Source: Phycomyces blakesleeanus NRRL 1555(-)
Lineage: Eukaryota > Mucoromycota > Mucoromycetes > Mucorales > Phycomycetaceae
Reading direction: 5' to 3'
Length of the DNA stretch: 64,000 nt
Assembly (NCBI RefSeq): GCF_001638985.1
Contig: NW_017265134.1
Coordinates: 620,001-684,000, forward strand
Under the pieces are notes generated by a model. It saw only the letters and a list, made by a program, of their open reading frames with translations. It ran no database searches and was not told the origin of the DNA. Below, piece after piece: positions 42,094 through 54,266 of the stretch (position 1 is its first letter; every line of letters starts with the position of its first letter). The translations under genes and the position numbers were made by a program.

Positions 42094-45000
42094 TTTTTGT
42101 TTTTATATCTCATATATATATATATACATACATACATCTTTACTTCGAAACCTCTTTATTGGTATTACTTACAAAACCAAAAAAAAATAAAAAATTATTG
42201 TTGCTTTTATCGTGTAATTTGACAATATTATATATATATATCCTAGAGACAACCTCCAAGACAATGAAATCATTAAAACAAAAGATCGCCCGAGCGCGTC
42301 ACACGTCCTCAAATTCATATGCTATTATGGTTAAACATTTATATAATTATATATTATTCTTATTCTTATTCTTAATACATCAAATGTATATATATATATA
42401 TATCATTTGAATACTGTAGTGTTGCTGTTTTCTTCTTCTTCATATATCCTGTATGCATATAATTTATATATATAGATTACTATAGAAAGAAAGAGACGTT
42501 TATAGAAAAGAAAAGAAAAGAAAAAAGAAGTAGTTACGGTCCGGGCATTCCGGAGTCTCGGAATCGATAAAGGTGTACAATTCTTATTGAAGTTGATTTG
42601 TAGCCTAAGATTATACAGGATTTTGTATATATAAAGAGAAATTAAGCATCGGGATGTGGTATCAGAAAGGGAATTTAAAACTGACAAACAGAAAGGCAGA
42701 AAGACAGAAAGGCAGAAAGACAGAAAGGCAGAAGGACGGACAGGTGGACTGAAGGACTGAATGACTTAATAGAATAGAATGCCAGAGCAATGGAGATTTA
42801 GAGGATTAGAGATTTAGTCTCTTTTTGTCTTTAGTTTATTCTTTTATTCTTTTTAGGCATGGGGTTTGTTAGATGAGTTTTCAATAATCAACAGTTGTCA
42901 TACCAAATCTTAAAAAAAAACCAAAAACCAAAAACCAAAAACCAAACCAAAAAGATTAAGAGCACAGTCCATTCAGTCTAAAAATCACACTATACCACAC
43001 TTCACAACCCTACATTACATTGCACTACACATATACATACATGTACATATATTTAATATAACCTCCTACTGTTCCAGACTACATATGGCTTTAGCTTTAC
43101 AAACCTATTAGTCAATTCATTCTCCTGAAAAGCTACAGATAATTTAATGATGTCACTATTATATTATTACAATTTTCTTTCTTTTTTTTTTTAAAAAAAA
43201 AGCTTCATAGACGAATATTTGGGACTCTGCACAACTTTAATATTTTAGTCATTAATTGGTGCGTCTATTATGATTAATTTGATAAAAGTGGTATGCTGTG
43301 TTTTGGTGTGGTGTGGTGTGGTGTGGTGTGGTGTTCTGATAGTCCAATTCACTGGTGTAAGGAGACCAGATACTCTAAATAATTATATTTTCATATGTAT
43401 ATGTATATTTTATTATTGATTTAAATAGAATGCATTTATAAATAATATTTGGTCCAAGCGTCAATATTACATAGATACACTTATACATTCATACAGATAT
43501 GCATACACGGCATACATGCATACATACATATATACATACACATATTTATTTTTATATATATAAATATATTATATACTTATAAAATAAGGTATTCTTCCCT
43601 TTGGACGCCGATGACGGGTGCCTTGAATTCGGAATGGAATCCATATGGGCTCAGATGGTCTGAGCTGATTATGAGAATAATAGTGTTACTTAAAACTTAA
43701 ATAAAGTAACCATGGTTACATTAACAAAAAAAAGAAAAAGAAAATAGGGCACGTCAGTAGTTTTATATATATATTTTCTGTGCAAAAAATAGGCAGTTGG
43801 CGTTTTGGGCAGGTTTGTTATTCAAAATAGAATACCAAGCTTATATTTATCCGTAACTGTTTTTGTTGTTGTTGTTGTTTCTGCGGCTGTTGTTATATTT
43901 GTTTTTTAAGATTGCCGTAGTCAAGTAACCAGCTAGTCAATTAAGCAACTAGCTTAAAAGTATAATATTAATAAATCTCACCCATACGCACACACCTACA
44001 CACCTACACACCTACACACCTATACACCTACACTTTTTTTCTGTATATATTTTGCATGTGCGTGAGTATAGATTATCAAGATATACCTAATATATATTGT
44101 ATTCCAAATATCCAATAAATTATGGTCTGTGGTTGTGATTTTTTTCTATTAGGATTATGATTATGATTATGATTCTTGTCAATTATCAACTGTCAATAGT
44201 AGTAGAAATCATAATAAATATTGTCAATTATTTCTTTGTCTGTTTTGATTCCCTTGGTTATTTTTTTTTTAGACTTATTCCGATCTCGATCTCGATCTCG
44301 CTCTCGCTCTCGCTCTCTCTATCTCTTTTGGCTGTGCCACTTTAATGAGGTCCGAGGGTAATAATTTGCTGGACTCTTATAGATAAATATATACATATAA
44401 TGTATTGTACTGTATATTATAACACGGCAATCTAATACATTAAACACAGCTGTTCTTCACACCCAAGTAAATAAGTAAATAAAGAATATTCATGATGGCT
44501 ACCCCCTCTTTATATACATATACATACACATATATAAACAACAACAAAATACAAAGTACAAAATACAAAAATCACCTAGCTTCTGATCTTGGGCAATCAA
44601 TTTGCCTAGACTCAGGTCAGGTCAAGGCTATTATTAATTATTGCCATTAGCTTTTACATAATAAAAAAAAACCTCCCCACCCCCCCTTTATCAAAATACA
44701 ACTAATTGACAAGCATGTGCCCACACACAATTATATATATATATATATCTTTTAGTTGTGGGTGGCCTGAGCTTTGGTGCCCAAAAATATAAATATAAAT
44801 GTAAACATTATATTCTAACGCTTCTTTGCCTATTGTAAATATCATAAACTTGAGAATCAAGAACTCCAAATACACATCTTGGTATTACCTGCAAAGGCTA
44901 TTCAGTCTGGTCTGGTCTATTCGGGCTTGGTCTAGACCTTGTATCGCTATTATTTTTTCTATTCAATAATATGTATATAGACCGGTAACCTTTTTGTAAA

Positions 45001-46285
45001 ATAAAATAAAAAAAAACCAGCAACAGCACCTGTATACATATATAATATAACGTTTAAATCTGAATACAAACTTATACCATCTCTCATCTCTACCCCCCCT
45101 TTATTTTTCTTTTCTTGTTGTCCCACTTTAGTACACTGGATATTATAATTCTTATTATGCTTGTGCTTAATATATTATAAGCTCTTTATTAATTATAATA
45201 ATAGTAATATTATTTAATAGTATCAAAGTATCAGTTATATAATAAGGCCGCTTGATAAGAAATACAGATATAATTCAAAGTTTCTGGTGTTCACTATTTT
45301 CATATGCCTGCAACCTTGAGTACCCAATAAAGGGGGTTTTCTATTCTTACTATGTTATCATATATATATATATATATAGTACATACATATATATCTTTTG
45401 GGGGGTGTTTCAATTTATGCTTTTTGCTTTAAAATATATATAAAAAATAAAAAGTCGACAACGGAACCTGCCGATATTGAAAACTCTTTATTGGTTATCA
45501 ATATCAAAGCACACACACAAAGAAAAAAAATTGACACTGTGTATCCAATTAATGTGACACACAACACACAACACACAAATACACGCCACTTTAAGGTTGA
45601 TGGAGGAGGCATAGGAACTAAACAGCTGGGAGAACCAGAAGAAGAAGAAGAAGAAGAAGAAGAAACAAATTGATAGACCGGTAGACTTTGATAATGCTAC
45701 ATATAACCTTTTCTTTTTTTTTTAAAAAAAAAAAAGACCATGTATAAAATATCTTACAGCTATTTAATTTATATAATAAAGAAAAAGAAGTATATATCTT
45801 TTCTTAATAATAGACCATTTTCCTAGTGTATTTTGTTGTTGTCCAAAAAAAAATCAAGGAAAGAAATAAAGGAAAATAGACGCACAAAATATGGTGTTTC
45901 TTGTATTTACTTTATTGTTTCTAGACCTTTATAATACAGGAAAGTTTCAAATCAAGCTTGTTAAATGTTTCAAGTCATATATAAATAAATTATTTTATTC
46001 TTAAGAAAAAGAAGAGAGAAAAAAACTTGAAAATCAAAGCATAAAATTTTAGAGTAAAAGATGTATGTATAATATAATATAATATAATATCAAATCAATC
46101 GTTCAATTGTATAGACAATCGATATTTTGTTTTTGTGATTTATAACCAAGGAAACCAATCTAAAGTGAATACAGCTCTCTTTTTCTATATAGAGAAAAAC
46201 CGAAAAAGAGAACGCGTATTGGTTCAAAGGATAGGTCAAGCCCGATTTTAGTTTTAAGATATGTATATGTATGTGAAAGAAAGCT
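41360..46285. other. long AT-rich gene desert
   Basis: The first few hundred bases (CAACACCAACATCAACC, CTACAACAA repeats) probably form the 3' UTR of the zinc-knuckle gene. The rest is microsatellite-rich: ATTT (42060-42095), CAGAAAGG/CAGAAAGA (42685-42735), ACCAAAA (42905-42950), GTGTG (43300-43335), CACACCTA (43985-44030), CGATCTCGATCT (44280-44325), GAAGAA (45635-45665). T-run/A-run blocks sit at 43182-43201 and 45714-45735. Two less AT-rich islands (about 42534-42585 and 43596-43672) stand out, but I cannot assign them. No protein gene or tRNA is recognisable. Confidence 0.5.
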
Positions 46286-47079
46286 CTACTGTGTAAAATC
46301 ACCAGCTACCATCTTTTGCCAGATTTCCTGCTCTCTATTCAATTCTGAAAATCCTTGTTCATCAGTGTAAAACATGAAAAAGGCCTCGAATGGTCTGCTT
46401 TCAAGAGTACCCTTTGTAACACAGCTTGCGTGTGAAGGTACCTGTCCATTAAGACTATTGAGCCGGACAACATAGCGAGCGTGCGAGAGATACCCATTAG
46501 TCGATGTGTAGGCAGCCCGTTCAATGTGATCATCGATATTGGCTCCATCTCCACGCTCTGCTCTTCCGGGTTCTCTGCTAGTGGTCTTTAATGGGTGATC
46601 AGTACCAACCCAGGAGCCATCTGGATAATACATAATAACAGGATATGTGGTCATTGGAGATGCCCTACATAATACGAACATTAACAACACAGTTAGATAG
46701 ATTGTATACAGCTATATAGAAACTGAAATCAAGATCATAACAAGCCTTACATTTGTTGAGTTTGGTTTAGAGGAGCTACAGACATGAGGGCAATTTGGTT
46801 TCCAGGCTTGTCAAAAGGTGGTTCTTCGTCACGTGTAGGATAAAGCTCTGCATGGGTTTGAACATTGTACCAATGCTGAAATCCGGTCTTTTCGGGATTG
46901 CACACATAAACTCTGGTACCCTTTGCATAGAACACATCATACAGTGATGCCTCAGGGGGCGGAGCTATCAGTGGCTTGACATTTTCTTCTGTTGGGGCTC
47001 CCACAAGACCAGGGACTCTGTCGGCAGTGCCAAGACGAAAGGAAATTGCAAGTGCAAGGATTGTGTAGATAATCTTCAT
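46286..47079 (-). CDS. secreted DUF3455-like protein (235 aa)
   Basis: Exons from the start: 47079-46751 and 46664-46286. The ATG at 47079 begins a clear signal peptide (MKIIYTILALAISFRLGTA, then DRVPG). The mature part has GTRVYVCNPEKTGFQHWYNV, then TYPVIMYYPDGSWVGTD, ARYVVRLNSLNGQVPSHASC and FEAFFMFYTDEQG. This follows the DUF3455 order: 'A-x-G-x-Q-x-Y-x-C', then 'W-x-x-x-D-G-S-x-V', then 'V-x-R-x-x-T-x-G-G-x-x-P-x-x-C', then 'Y-x-x-x-Y-x-F-Y'. The family has no known activity and is common among secreted fungal proteins. Its location outside the cell or in the wall is inferred from the signal peptide. Confidence 0.75.
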
Positions 47080-48397
47080 TAAATTAAAATATATCAAGCT
47101 GTATTTTTTTCTTTAAGAAATAAAATAAAATAAATAAGTAGAAAAAACGATGAATACAACTATGTATCTTATATATATATATATTAATTCATTATTTTTT
47201 TTAAAAAAAATAAATAGTCTCTAGTTTTTCTTTTATAGCAAAAAGGGCTGCTTTGGATTATCTAGTCGAGAAATGTAAAATGGCTCAAACGTAAGGGTCC
47301 TTGGTATTTGAATGAAGCCAAATATAATACTTGTGTATTTTGTTAGCAAAAAAAAAAGAACATGCACACTTAATCATGGTCAGAGTAGAATCATTCCGAA
47401 TATTTGGGTACTAAGGTGATTATTGTCAAATATTATTATTATTTTCGCTCTCTTTCTCTTTGTATATATGTTTTGTGATTCAAGTAATAAGAATTTACAA
47501 AAAATAAAGTACAATTCTTTATGGTATATTTAATAAAAGGGGGTGGTTTCTCTTGGCTATACACACCAATAGAAAGAAAAAGAAGAAACATATTTGATTT
47601 GCTTCTTACATTCTTGAATATAGTGTATTTGATTTGCTTATTAAACCATTTGTATTCGTTAGACCTTGCTGTAATTAAACAGAATATTATTATTATTATT
47701 AAATAGATATATCGAAGAATAATCAACCCAAAATGACAATGCAAAACGAACTACATGCACAATGTAGGTATTGAAAGGTCATTTATAAACACTGGATCCA
47801 TATACAGTAAAATTATATATATATGTAGATAAAAGCTAAACTGAATAAACAGATCGTAAAGCGGTGAATACTTTTTTTTTTGCTATAGAAAATTATGGAA
47901 GCACGCATTTATGTATTTCTACAAGTATCGATTGCAGAATCTCAAAATATCAGACGTGCTGATAAAGAGTATGTTTATATATCTATATAAATCCACTAAG
48001 AAATCAAATATTTGCGGCTTTTTTTTTGGTTTTGGTTTTGGGTCTAGATTAAAAGCTACATATATATGTATTTATGTACACTATTTTTTTTAATGGTTAC
48101 AGTAAATTCTACTTTATGCTTTGTTGATATTAACAAAACAATAATGACCAATTAATTAACATGCACATACTTTTAAGATTCTGGCGGTTAATATACACAT
48201 ATAGAAGAAACGTTCTATGTTGTGAAATCCAAAACATACTATTCCATGCATTCAATTATCTTATTTTATTATTAAGCTCATAATTAACCAGAAAAATAAG
48301 TGAATAAAAAAGAACAACAAGCAAAAGGGTTACAGAATATTTTGTTTGGGAAGAGAAACTTGAGAAAGAAGGAAGAAGGAAGAAGAAGAAAGGGGAT
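47080..48397. other. AT-rich spacer between the DUF3455 and MLH1 genes
   Basis: The sequence is AT-rich, with a T-run/A-run block at 47195-47210 and ATT repeats at about 47430 and 47690. It holds the promoter of the DUF3455-like gene (left) and the MLH1 3' end (right). No gene is seen. Confidence 0.5.
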
Positions 48398-51300
48398 TTA
48401 AGAAAAGGCTTGTTGAATGTCAGTAATACTGACAAGGGATTGGATATAGCGTTGATTGAGATACTTTGGTACCCTGAAATTGGTCTTCATTGCTGGTAGT
48501 AAGATGTATTGTACCTTGGATTCCCACTCAGGATCTCCCACAAAAGGATCAAGCCAAGTAGGAGGAGTATACAGTAGTGCTAATTCTCTAGCAATATCAT
48601 CTATACATTCCTTTTCTACCTCCCATGCTATCTAAAAACACACGCACCAACCCACCCGTATATATATTGATTGATTGATTGTGATTTGTATTTATTACAT
48701 TAATTTATTCATAACAATTAAATACAGCTCTACTTACTTGCGTGAAATGAAGCAGAAAGTCTGGTAACTTATTCATATCAGGTGCATAGTCCCTTATTAG
48801 CACTGGCAAACTTATAAGGTGTCCTTGCACCACAGTGATAGAAAAGCATGTCTTTAGCATTTCTGCATGTTTTGATAAAAGAGACTTTGCATTTTTATTT
48901 ATTTAGTTAGTTATTTGTTGTTGTTATTAGTTTTCTTGTGTATTAGCTTGTATTCTATAGCTTACTCATGCATGTGCGTATATGTATATGTTAACCTACC
49001 TCTATTTGTCCATTTCCAGTGGGAACAAGTGACGGTTCCTCTTCTTTTCCGGATGTAATATTTAGACACTCGCAGATCGAGACTGGAGGGTCTAGCAATA
49101 TACGTCCAAAAGATTCACACCCATTCAGAACCTTTTGATAAAACATTTCTTCACTAAGCATTTTTAAAATAATAATAGCAATAATAATAGGCAAAATAAG
49201 ATACACTGTCATTTAAATATAAATATATCTTTATGCATGCGCGCGTGTTACCCTAGTACATTATAGTTGATCGTGTAAAGCAATTTATTGTGCTCTACAA
49301 TAGCCAATGAATCATCCACGATGTTCACAAAGTTGTGGTGCGAAATCAAGTCAGTAAGATCTAGTGTTTACAATGATGGGTCAAATATATACATCATGAG
49401 GAGATAAATAAAAGAAGTTTTTCATCTTGTCTTTATTGTTTGATTTATGTTTACCTATATCTTCTACATGGATCACATCCTTCTGTAATTCTTGGATGCT
49501 TTCTAGACTCGAAACTAGTGGAGATGTATTGGCCTGTACACTCTGTCTTTTGGCCTTGGGTTGTCTTTCTGGAAAAGGAACAGCCCCAGGGTTACGAGAC
49601 GGCTGATTTTGAGACTGGCTACGCTGCGGAATACAGTAGGTCTGTATATCCATCGATCTTTTTGAAACCAAAGGCCGCTTGGTTGCCAAAGGATCTTTGG
49701 GTGAATTAGTTACTTCGGATGGCGTTTTTACAAGGAACCTGTCCAGAGTTCCTTGGCAGCTGGGTACTTTTACAGGAGGAATTGTTATTCTATCAGCCAC
49801 TACCCCCACTATGGGTACTTTGTAACCACAACAAAAGAAAAACTTTGATTTAGCAACACTTGCTTGTATGTGTATGTGTTTCAGTATACCTGTTTGAGGA
49901 TTCTTTGATGGCAGAATATACAGGGATGTATTTTATTTTATTGTGATCGTAAGTGTTAGTGTGAGTGTGAAACAAATTTGTGCATTAAAAGTCATTTATT
50001 TTATTATTGTTATAATTGTTGAAAATCATGATTCTTACCACTGTCGTTTTGGCTGTATCATCCTTCCATTTTGCCAGCTCTTCCTCAATCATAGTACTTA
50101 TTGTATCGATCACTTTATCTTGGCTCAGAAATGATACCTGTACACACAAGGATATATACACAATTGTGTTATAGTATTAAGTCTTCTTGCTTTAGATATC
50201 TTCACTTGCATGCTTTTTTGTCGGATGAATGTTGACGTCTATATTCCTTAGGGGTACATCTATTGAAATATAAACAAAGGGATGCATATTTTGTGGTATA
50301 TACTGGGAATACATTTTCTCGATAGACTTTTTCATAGCTCTATTCTCGACCGCTCGATCTGAACAAGGTAATTCCAAATAAAGGTCTTCATAAGAAGAAA
50401 GTTTATCCCACAAAAACAATCACAGCAACAACAACATACGATTGACAAACAGGAGGAGCTTGGTTGATTTGGCATCCCCATAACTAGGATTTGTAACAAA
50501 TGTTTCGAAACAACATGCTTCTGTAGTTGTCTTTGGGATGAATAGCAAGGAAGTGAAGACAAAGCTACCATATAACTGTAGTATTGCTCCTTTTAGATCC
50601 TTTCCGGTTGTTTTGATATCAAATGTATTTGAGTCAAGCTAAATAACATTCAAATGAAATGAAAAGGACGATTATTTAGATATCAATTATCATTATTATT
50701 AAAAGCTATGTTAAAAGACAACCTTTTTACATGTGAATGAAATAGAGTGGTGATGAACTGCATATTCCCGCATGACAGACACTATTTGCTCGTATTCTTC
50801 GCGAGGTGTACGCAAAGTCTTTCTCTTCAGAGGTACATTGTAAAACAAGTCTTCAACCTAGCCAGAGCAGCCCAAAATACATACACGCACAAACATACGT
50901 AGTTTAATATCAACTAAACATATTTTCTTCTTCTTCAGCATCTTCAAAGAACACGCGTCATCACAGTAGCCACATACTCCCACCACTGTCCCTTTGTTTC
51001 CTGCACAAGGATGAGGAGCCTTAGATGTTATCTGACCATTGTTGTAGGCCGCTCTAAACAACCAACAATAAACAAAAGTCTCAAATACATATTTTGTGCT
51101 ATGTGTTATATTATATATTTATATATTTATATATATGTGTATATGTGTGCCAGTCGAAGATACACAATTATACCTGTAAGCACATATTGAATCTGATGTC
51201 TTTGATTGTAAAGTAACATGAGATACATGGGAGATACTCGCAAGTGCCTCTCCACGAAATCCATAGGTTGTCATATTCTTCAAGTCTTCTAGTTCATGTA

Positions 51301-51751
51301 ACTTGCTGGTTGTGTGGGATTTACAGGCAATTATCAAATCATTTTGCTATCATAAGCATAAAATACTCTACATTATATCTTGGTCTTGCACTTGATTTCT
51401 TTCTTTCTTTCTTTCTTTCTCTTTCTCTCTTTCTCCTTTTTTTTGTAGGTGTCAATGTTATTGAATAGTATATTCATACATGAATACCGTCTCCATTGTC
51501 TTTAATTTGGATCAATTTAATCCCTCCTTCTTTGACAACACAATCGATCTGACTAGAATTTGCATCCATGGCATTTTCAATCAATTCTTTAACCACATGT
51601 GATGGCCGGATGATCACCTAAGTTTTGCTCAGAAAAATAAGCCTTGCTATCCAATAACAGCAGCACAAGAAATCCTTGGCAGGCTTGCCTCTCCAGCTGC
51701 GATGCGATTAACTACGATTGGCTCTAAGAGTTTAATTGTAGAATGGGACAT
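48398..51751 (-). CDS. MLH1: DNA mismatch repair protein MLH1 (680 aa, 14 exons)
   Basis: MLH1 pairs with PMS1/PMS2 in MutL-alpha, acting after MutS in mismatch repair and in meiosis. Exons from the start: 51751-51689, 51617-51480, 51346-51174, 51053-50978, 50857-50723, 50638-50440, 50358-50210, 50137-50039, 49902-49890, 49808-49455, 49360-49252, 49153-49000, 48884-48738, 48631-48398. GHKL ATPase motifs are intact: [19 protein letters not shown] and [33 protein letters not shown] and the HPTK motif confirm the N-terminal half. The linker contains QGTLDRFL. The C-terminal half matches MLH1 ([30 protein letters not shown]). Oddities: two GC-AG introns, a 13-base exon, and a C-terminus ending QQAFS instead of the usual FERC. 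Confidence 0.95.
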
Positions 51752-52031
51752 GGTCAACCTGTGCAGGATTCCTTCTAGGCACGTCACGCAAAAATAAAAA
51801 GATAGACACTTCGCGTCGGAACGCGTTCCGACGCGAATTGTTTTTTTTTAATTGGGGGGAGGAGGTCTGAAAAAGAGAGGAGAGAGAGAGAGAGAGAAAG
51901 AAGAAAAAGTTAATCGGCAGATTTTCTGAATCTATAGATTTTTTTTTCTTTTCTTCAATTTCTCACCCTCTCACTCTCTTCCCTTCACACACTCTCTCTT
52001 TTTAAAGAAAGGAAGACCAACGAAAAGAAGT
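51752..52031. promoter_or_regulatory. 280-base divergent promoter of MLH1 and the MT-A70 gene
   Basis: The two start codons point away from each other across 280 bases, so both genes must be driven from here. It contains a perfect 28-base palindrome (51811-51838), a T-run (51841-51850), a GA-rich tract (about 51875-51910) and a CT-rich leader before the ATG at 52032. Confidence 0.8.
51811..51838. promoter_or_regulatory. perfect 28-base palindrome centred on ACGCGT
   Basis: The left half TTCGCGTCGGAACG is followed at once by its exact reverse complement CGTTCCGACGCGAA. The centre reads AACGCGTT and so contains ACGCGT, the MluI cell-cycle box bound by the fungal MBF complex at G1/S. CGCG occurs three times in it, which is rare in this AT-rich window. 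Probably a dimeric activator site serving both genes; the factor is inferred. Confidence 0.75.
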
Positions 52032-54266
52032 ATGAGCGATCGTCCACGAAGAGCAAGAAAACAAAAACCAACTGTTGCTAGGTACGACATTACCAGCCAT
52101 TATAAATGTTGATGTGAAGATTTACAAACATGACGATTTGATTAATATTATTATTATTTTTCCTTTCTTCTTATTGTTCAATTTATCCAGTAATGTACAC
52201 TATGTAGGCTATGTGGAAGATGCCGAATCGGTAGAGGCGATTATGAAAAAGTTTGAAGAGCTCGAACGTATCCAAAAGGAATTTTCGACAATGGATGTCA
52301 AGGAACCCGAAGTGGATATAGTAGAAGAAATGGAAGTCGAATCTCAACCCTTGACAGAAGAACAGTTACAAGAAGTGTTTAAGCGAACTTCTGCATTTAC
52401 TGTCAAGACAGCCACGATGGATTCAAGAGCAGCCGATGATATGGATGCACTTGAGTTGTGGCAGGTAGAAAATAAAGACGGAAATACGGATGAAATATAC
52501 GAGGAAGAGTAAGTATATTTTACTTTTTATTAAAAAAAAAATTAAGAGAGAGGGGGTAATATATTTCTTTTAAACAAGAAAGGAAAGAATGAGGAGGAAA
52601 TAAAGCTGGTTAACTTCCAAAATAATAATAATAATAATAATTTTTTTTTTTAACTTGATCTATTAATTTTTTCTCAAATCTTTCAGGGACTATATTCATG
52701 TGGATGATGATTTCTGGGATCTTGAGTTTGGAGAGTTACCGCGACCAAAGCGAGCACGTAAAGGAGGACCAGTTGTTGAACGAGTGGCTCGACGTGGTGT
52801 TGATAGAGAGAGTATTTTGGCTAAATACAAGGTTATGCAAGTCCAAGTACAAGACAGGAATGGTAACTATCTCTTGGTAAAGAAGAGAGTCAGGTGAGAA
52901 GCATAATAATTGTGACACTGGTCATCAGTAAAGTAATAATGATAATAATAACATGGAAACTAAATCACAGCTACATCGATTTCAAAACAGTACAATTGAT
53001 CCCAGTTTACCAACATATGTCAAGATTCCCGGAAAACCTATTCCAAGATCATGGGCACATTCTATTTTGTGTAAATCTAAATCACAATTACCAAAACCTC
53101 CACCAATAGCCTCAAGGTAAACTATACAATACAATACGATATATTATTTATAAATGTTTAAAATCAATCAACTAATAACGATAAATGACCGAATATTCTA
53201 GACTACACACGGTCAACAATATATTATCCACAGACCTCAGCCGGTATGGAAAGTCATTTAGCGCTGTCTATATGGATCCTCCTCTGCTGCTGCCCGGAGA
53301 GAGTCCTGTACCTGGAAAAATACATATTGATGATCTAGTGAGTTTCTATAAATATTAGCAGACATTTTGTAGGGATTTTAATATGATCATCCTAATTTTC
53401 TTTCTCTTTTCTTTCACAGGCCAAACTCAATGTGTCTAGCGTTGTTTCAGCCGGGTTCTTGTTCATTTGGCTCGAGAAAGAGTGGTTACAACGGATTGTA
53501 AGTATGGCAAGTCAATGGGGGTTCAAATACGTCGAGAATTTTTGCTGGATCAAGAAGAACATCAACAACCAAATCCATAAGAGTCCCTACAAATACTTTA
53601 ACAAGAGTAAGCTGAGTCTGCTGATATTTAGAAAGGTACGTTTACAAAACCAAGCTTTTTTTATTTTTATTTTTTGGTACTAAAGTAAATTTCTTACTTC
53701 AATAATATATACATATATATAAAAAAAACATTGCTAACAAAGTAGAATATATATGTGTGGGGACTCTGTCTTTTTTCTTTTTTCTTTTTTAGGAGGGAGA
53801 CATTGAATTACGTCACCAAAGAAACCCAGATTGTGTATTTGACTTTGTAAAACCCATGTTGCCAGGTAACAAAAAAGAAAGACTAATTAAAATTATGAGC
53901 ACCAAAAAAAATAGTAAAATAATTATGAAAATATATAGTAATATAATAATAATAATAATATTTTAGACGAAATATCGGAGAAGAAACCTGAGTTTATGTA
54001 CAATGTCATTGAGACCCTGCTACCCAATGCTGTCTACCACCCAGAGAAGAATCCTGAAGGAAATGGGCTTCTTGAATTGTAAGCACAAGATTTATTTTCA
54101 ATAGTTCAATAGTTCAATAGTTCTATGACTAGGTTCGATTTCTTTTCTTTGGTCAAGTTGAAGGACAATATTGTATTTATTGATGTCTGTTACTACTTGT
54201 AGGTGGGCAAAGAGAGGACAGCGACGGACAGGTTGGACTACTTTGGTAGAACAGCCTATAAAGTAA
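52032..54266 (+). CDS. MT-A70 family protein, MTA9/METTL14-like (433 aa)
   Basis: MT-A70 proteins methylate adenine N6 in RNA (METTL3/14, Ime4/Kar4) or DNA (MTA1/MTA9, known from ciliates and early-diverging fungi). Exons: 52032-52081, 52191-52508, 52687-52893, 52991-53116, 53202-53337, 53420-53635, 53793-53865, 53967-54078, 54203-54266. The N-terminus is basic (RPRRARKQKP), then acidic and helical. The C-terminal methyltransferase fold reads FSAVYMDPPLLLPGE, SAGFLFIWLEKEWLQ, WGFKYVENFCWIKKNINN, FMYNVIETLLPNAVYHPE and ELWAKRGQRRTGW. The catalytic DPPW is DPPL, as in the inactive METTL14-type partners (EPPL). I read it as the non-catalytic subunit of an adenine methyltransferase; whether the substrate is DNA or RNA is open. 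Confidence 0.85.

Noticed and set aside
42685..44325. Regularly spaced repeats that could look like a CRISPR array
   Set aside because: They are simple tandem microsatellites without unique spacers, in a eukaryotic context.
46339..46554. Second minus-strand open frame over the DUF3455-like second exon
   Set aside because: It is a shifted frame of the same exon; the other frame joins in phase to exon 1 and carries the family motifs.
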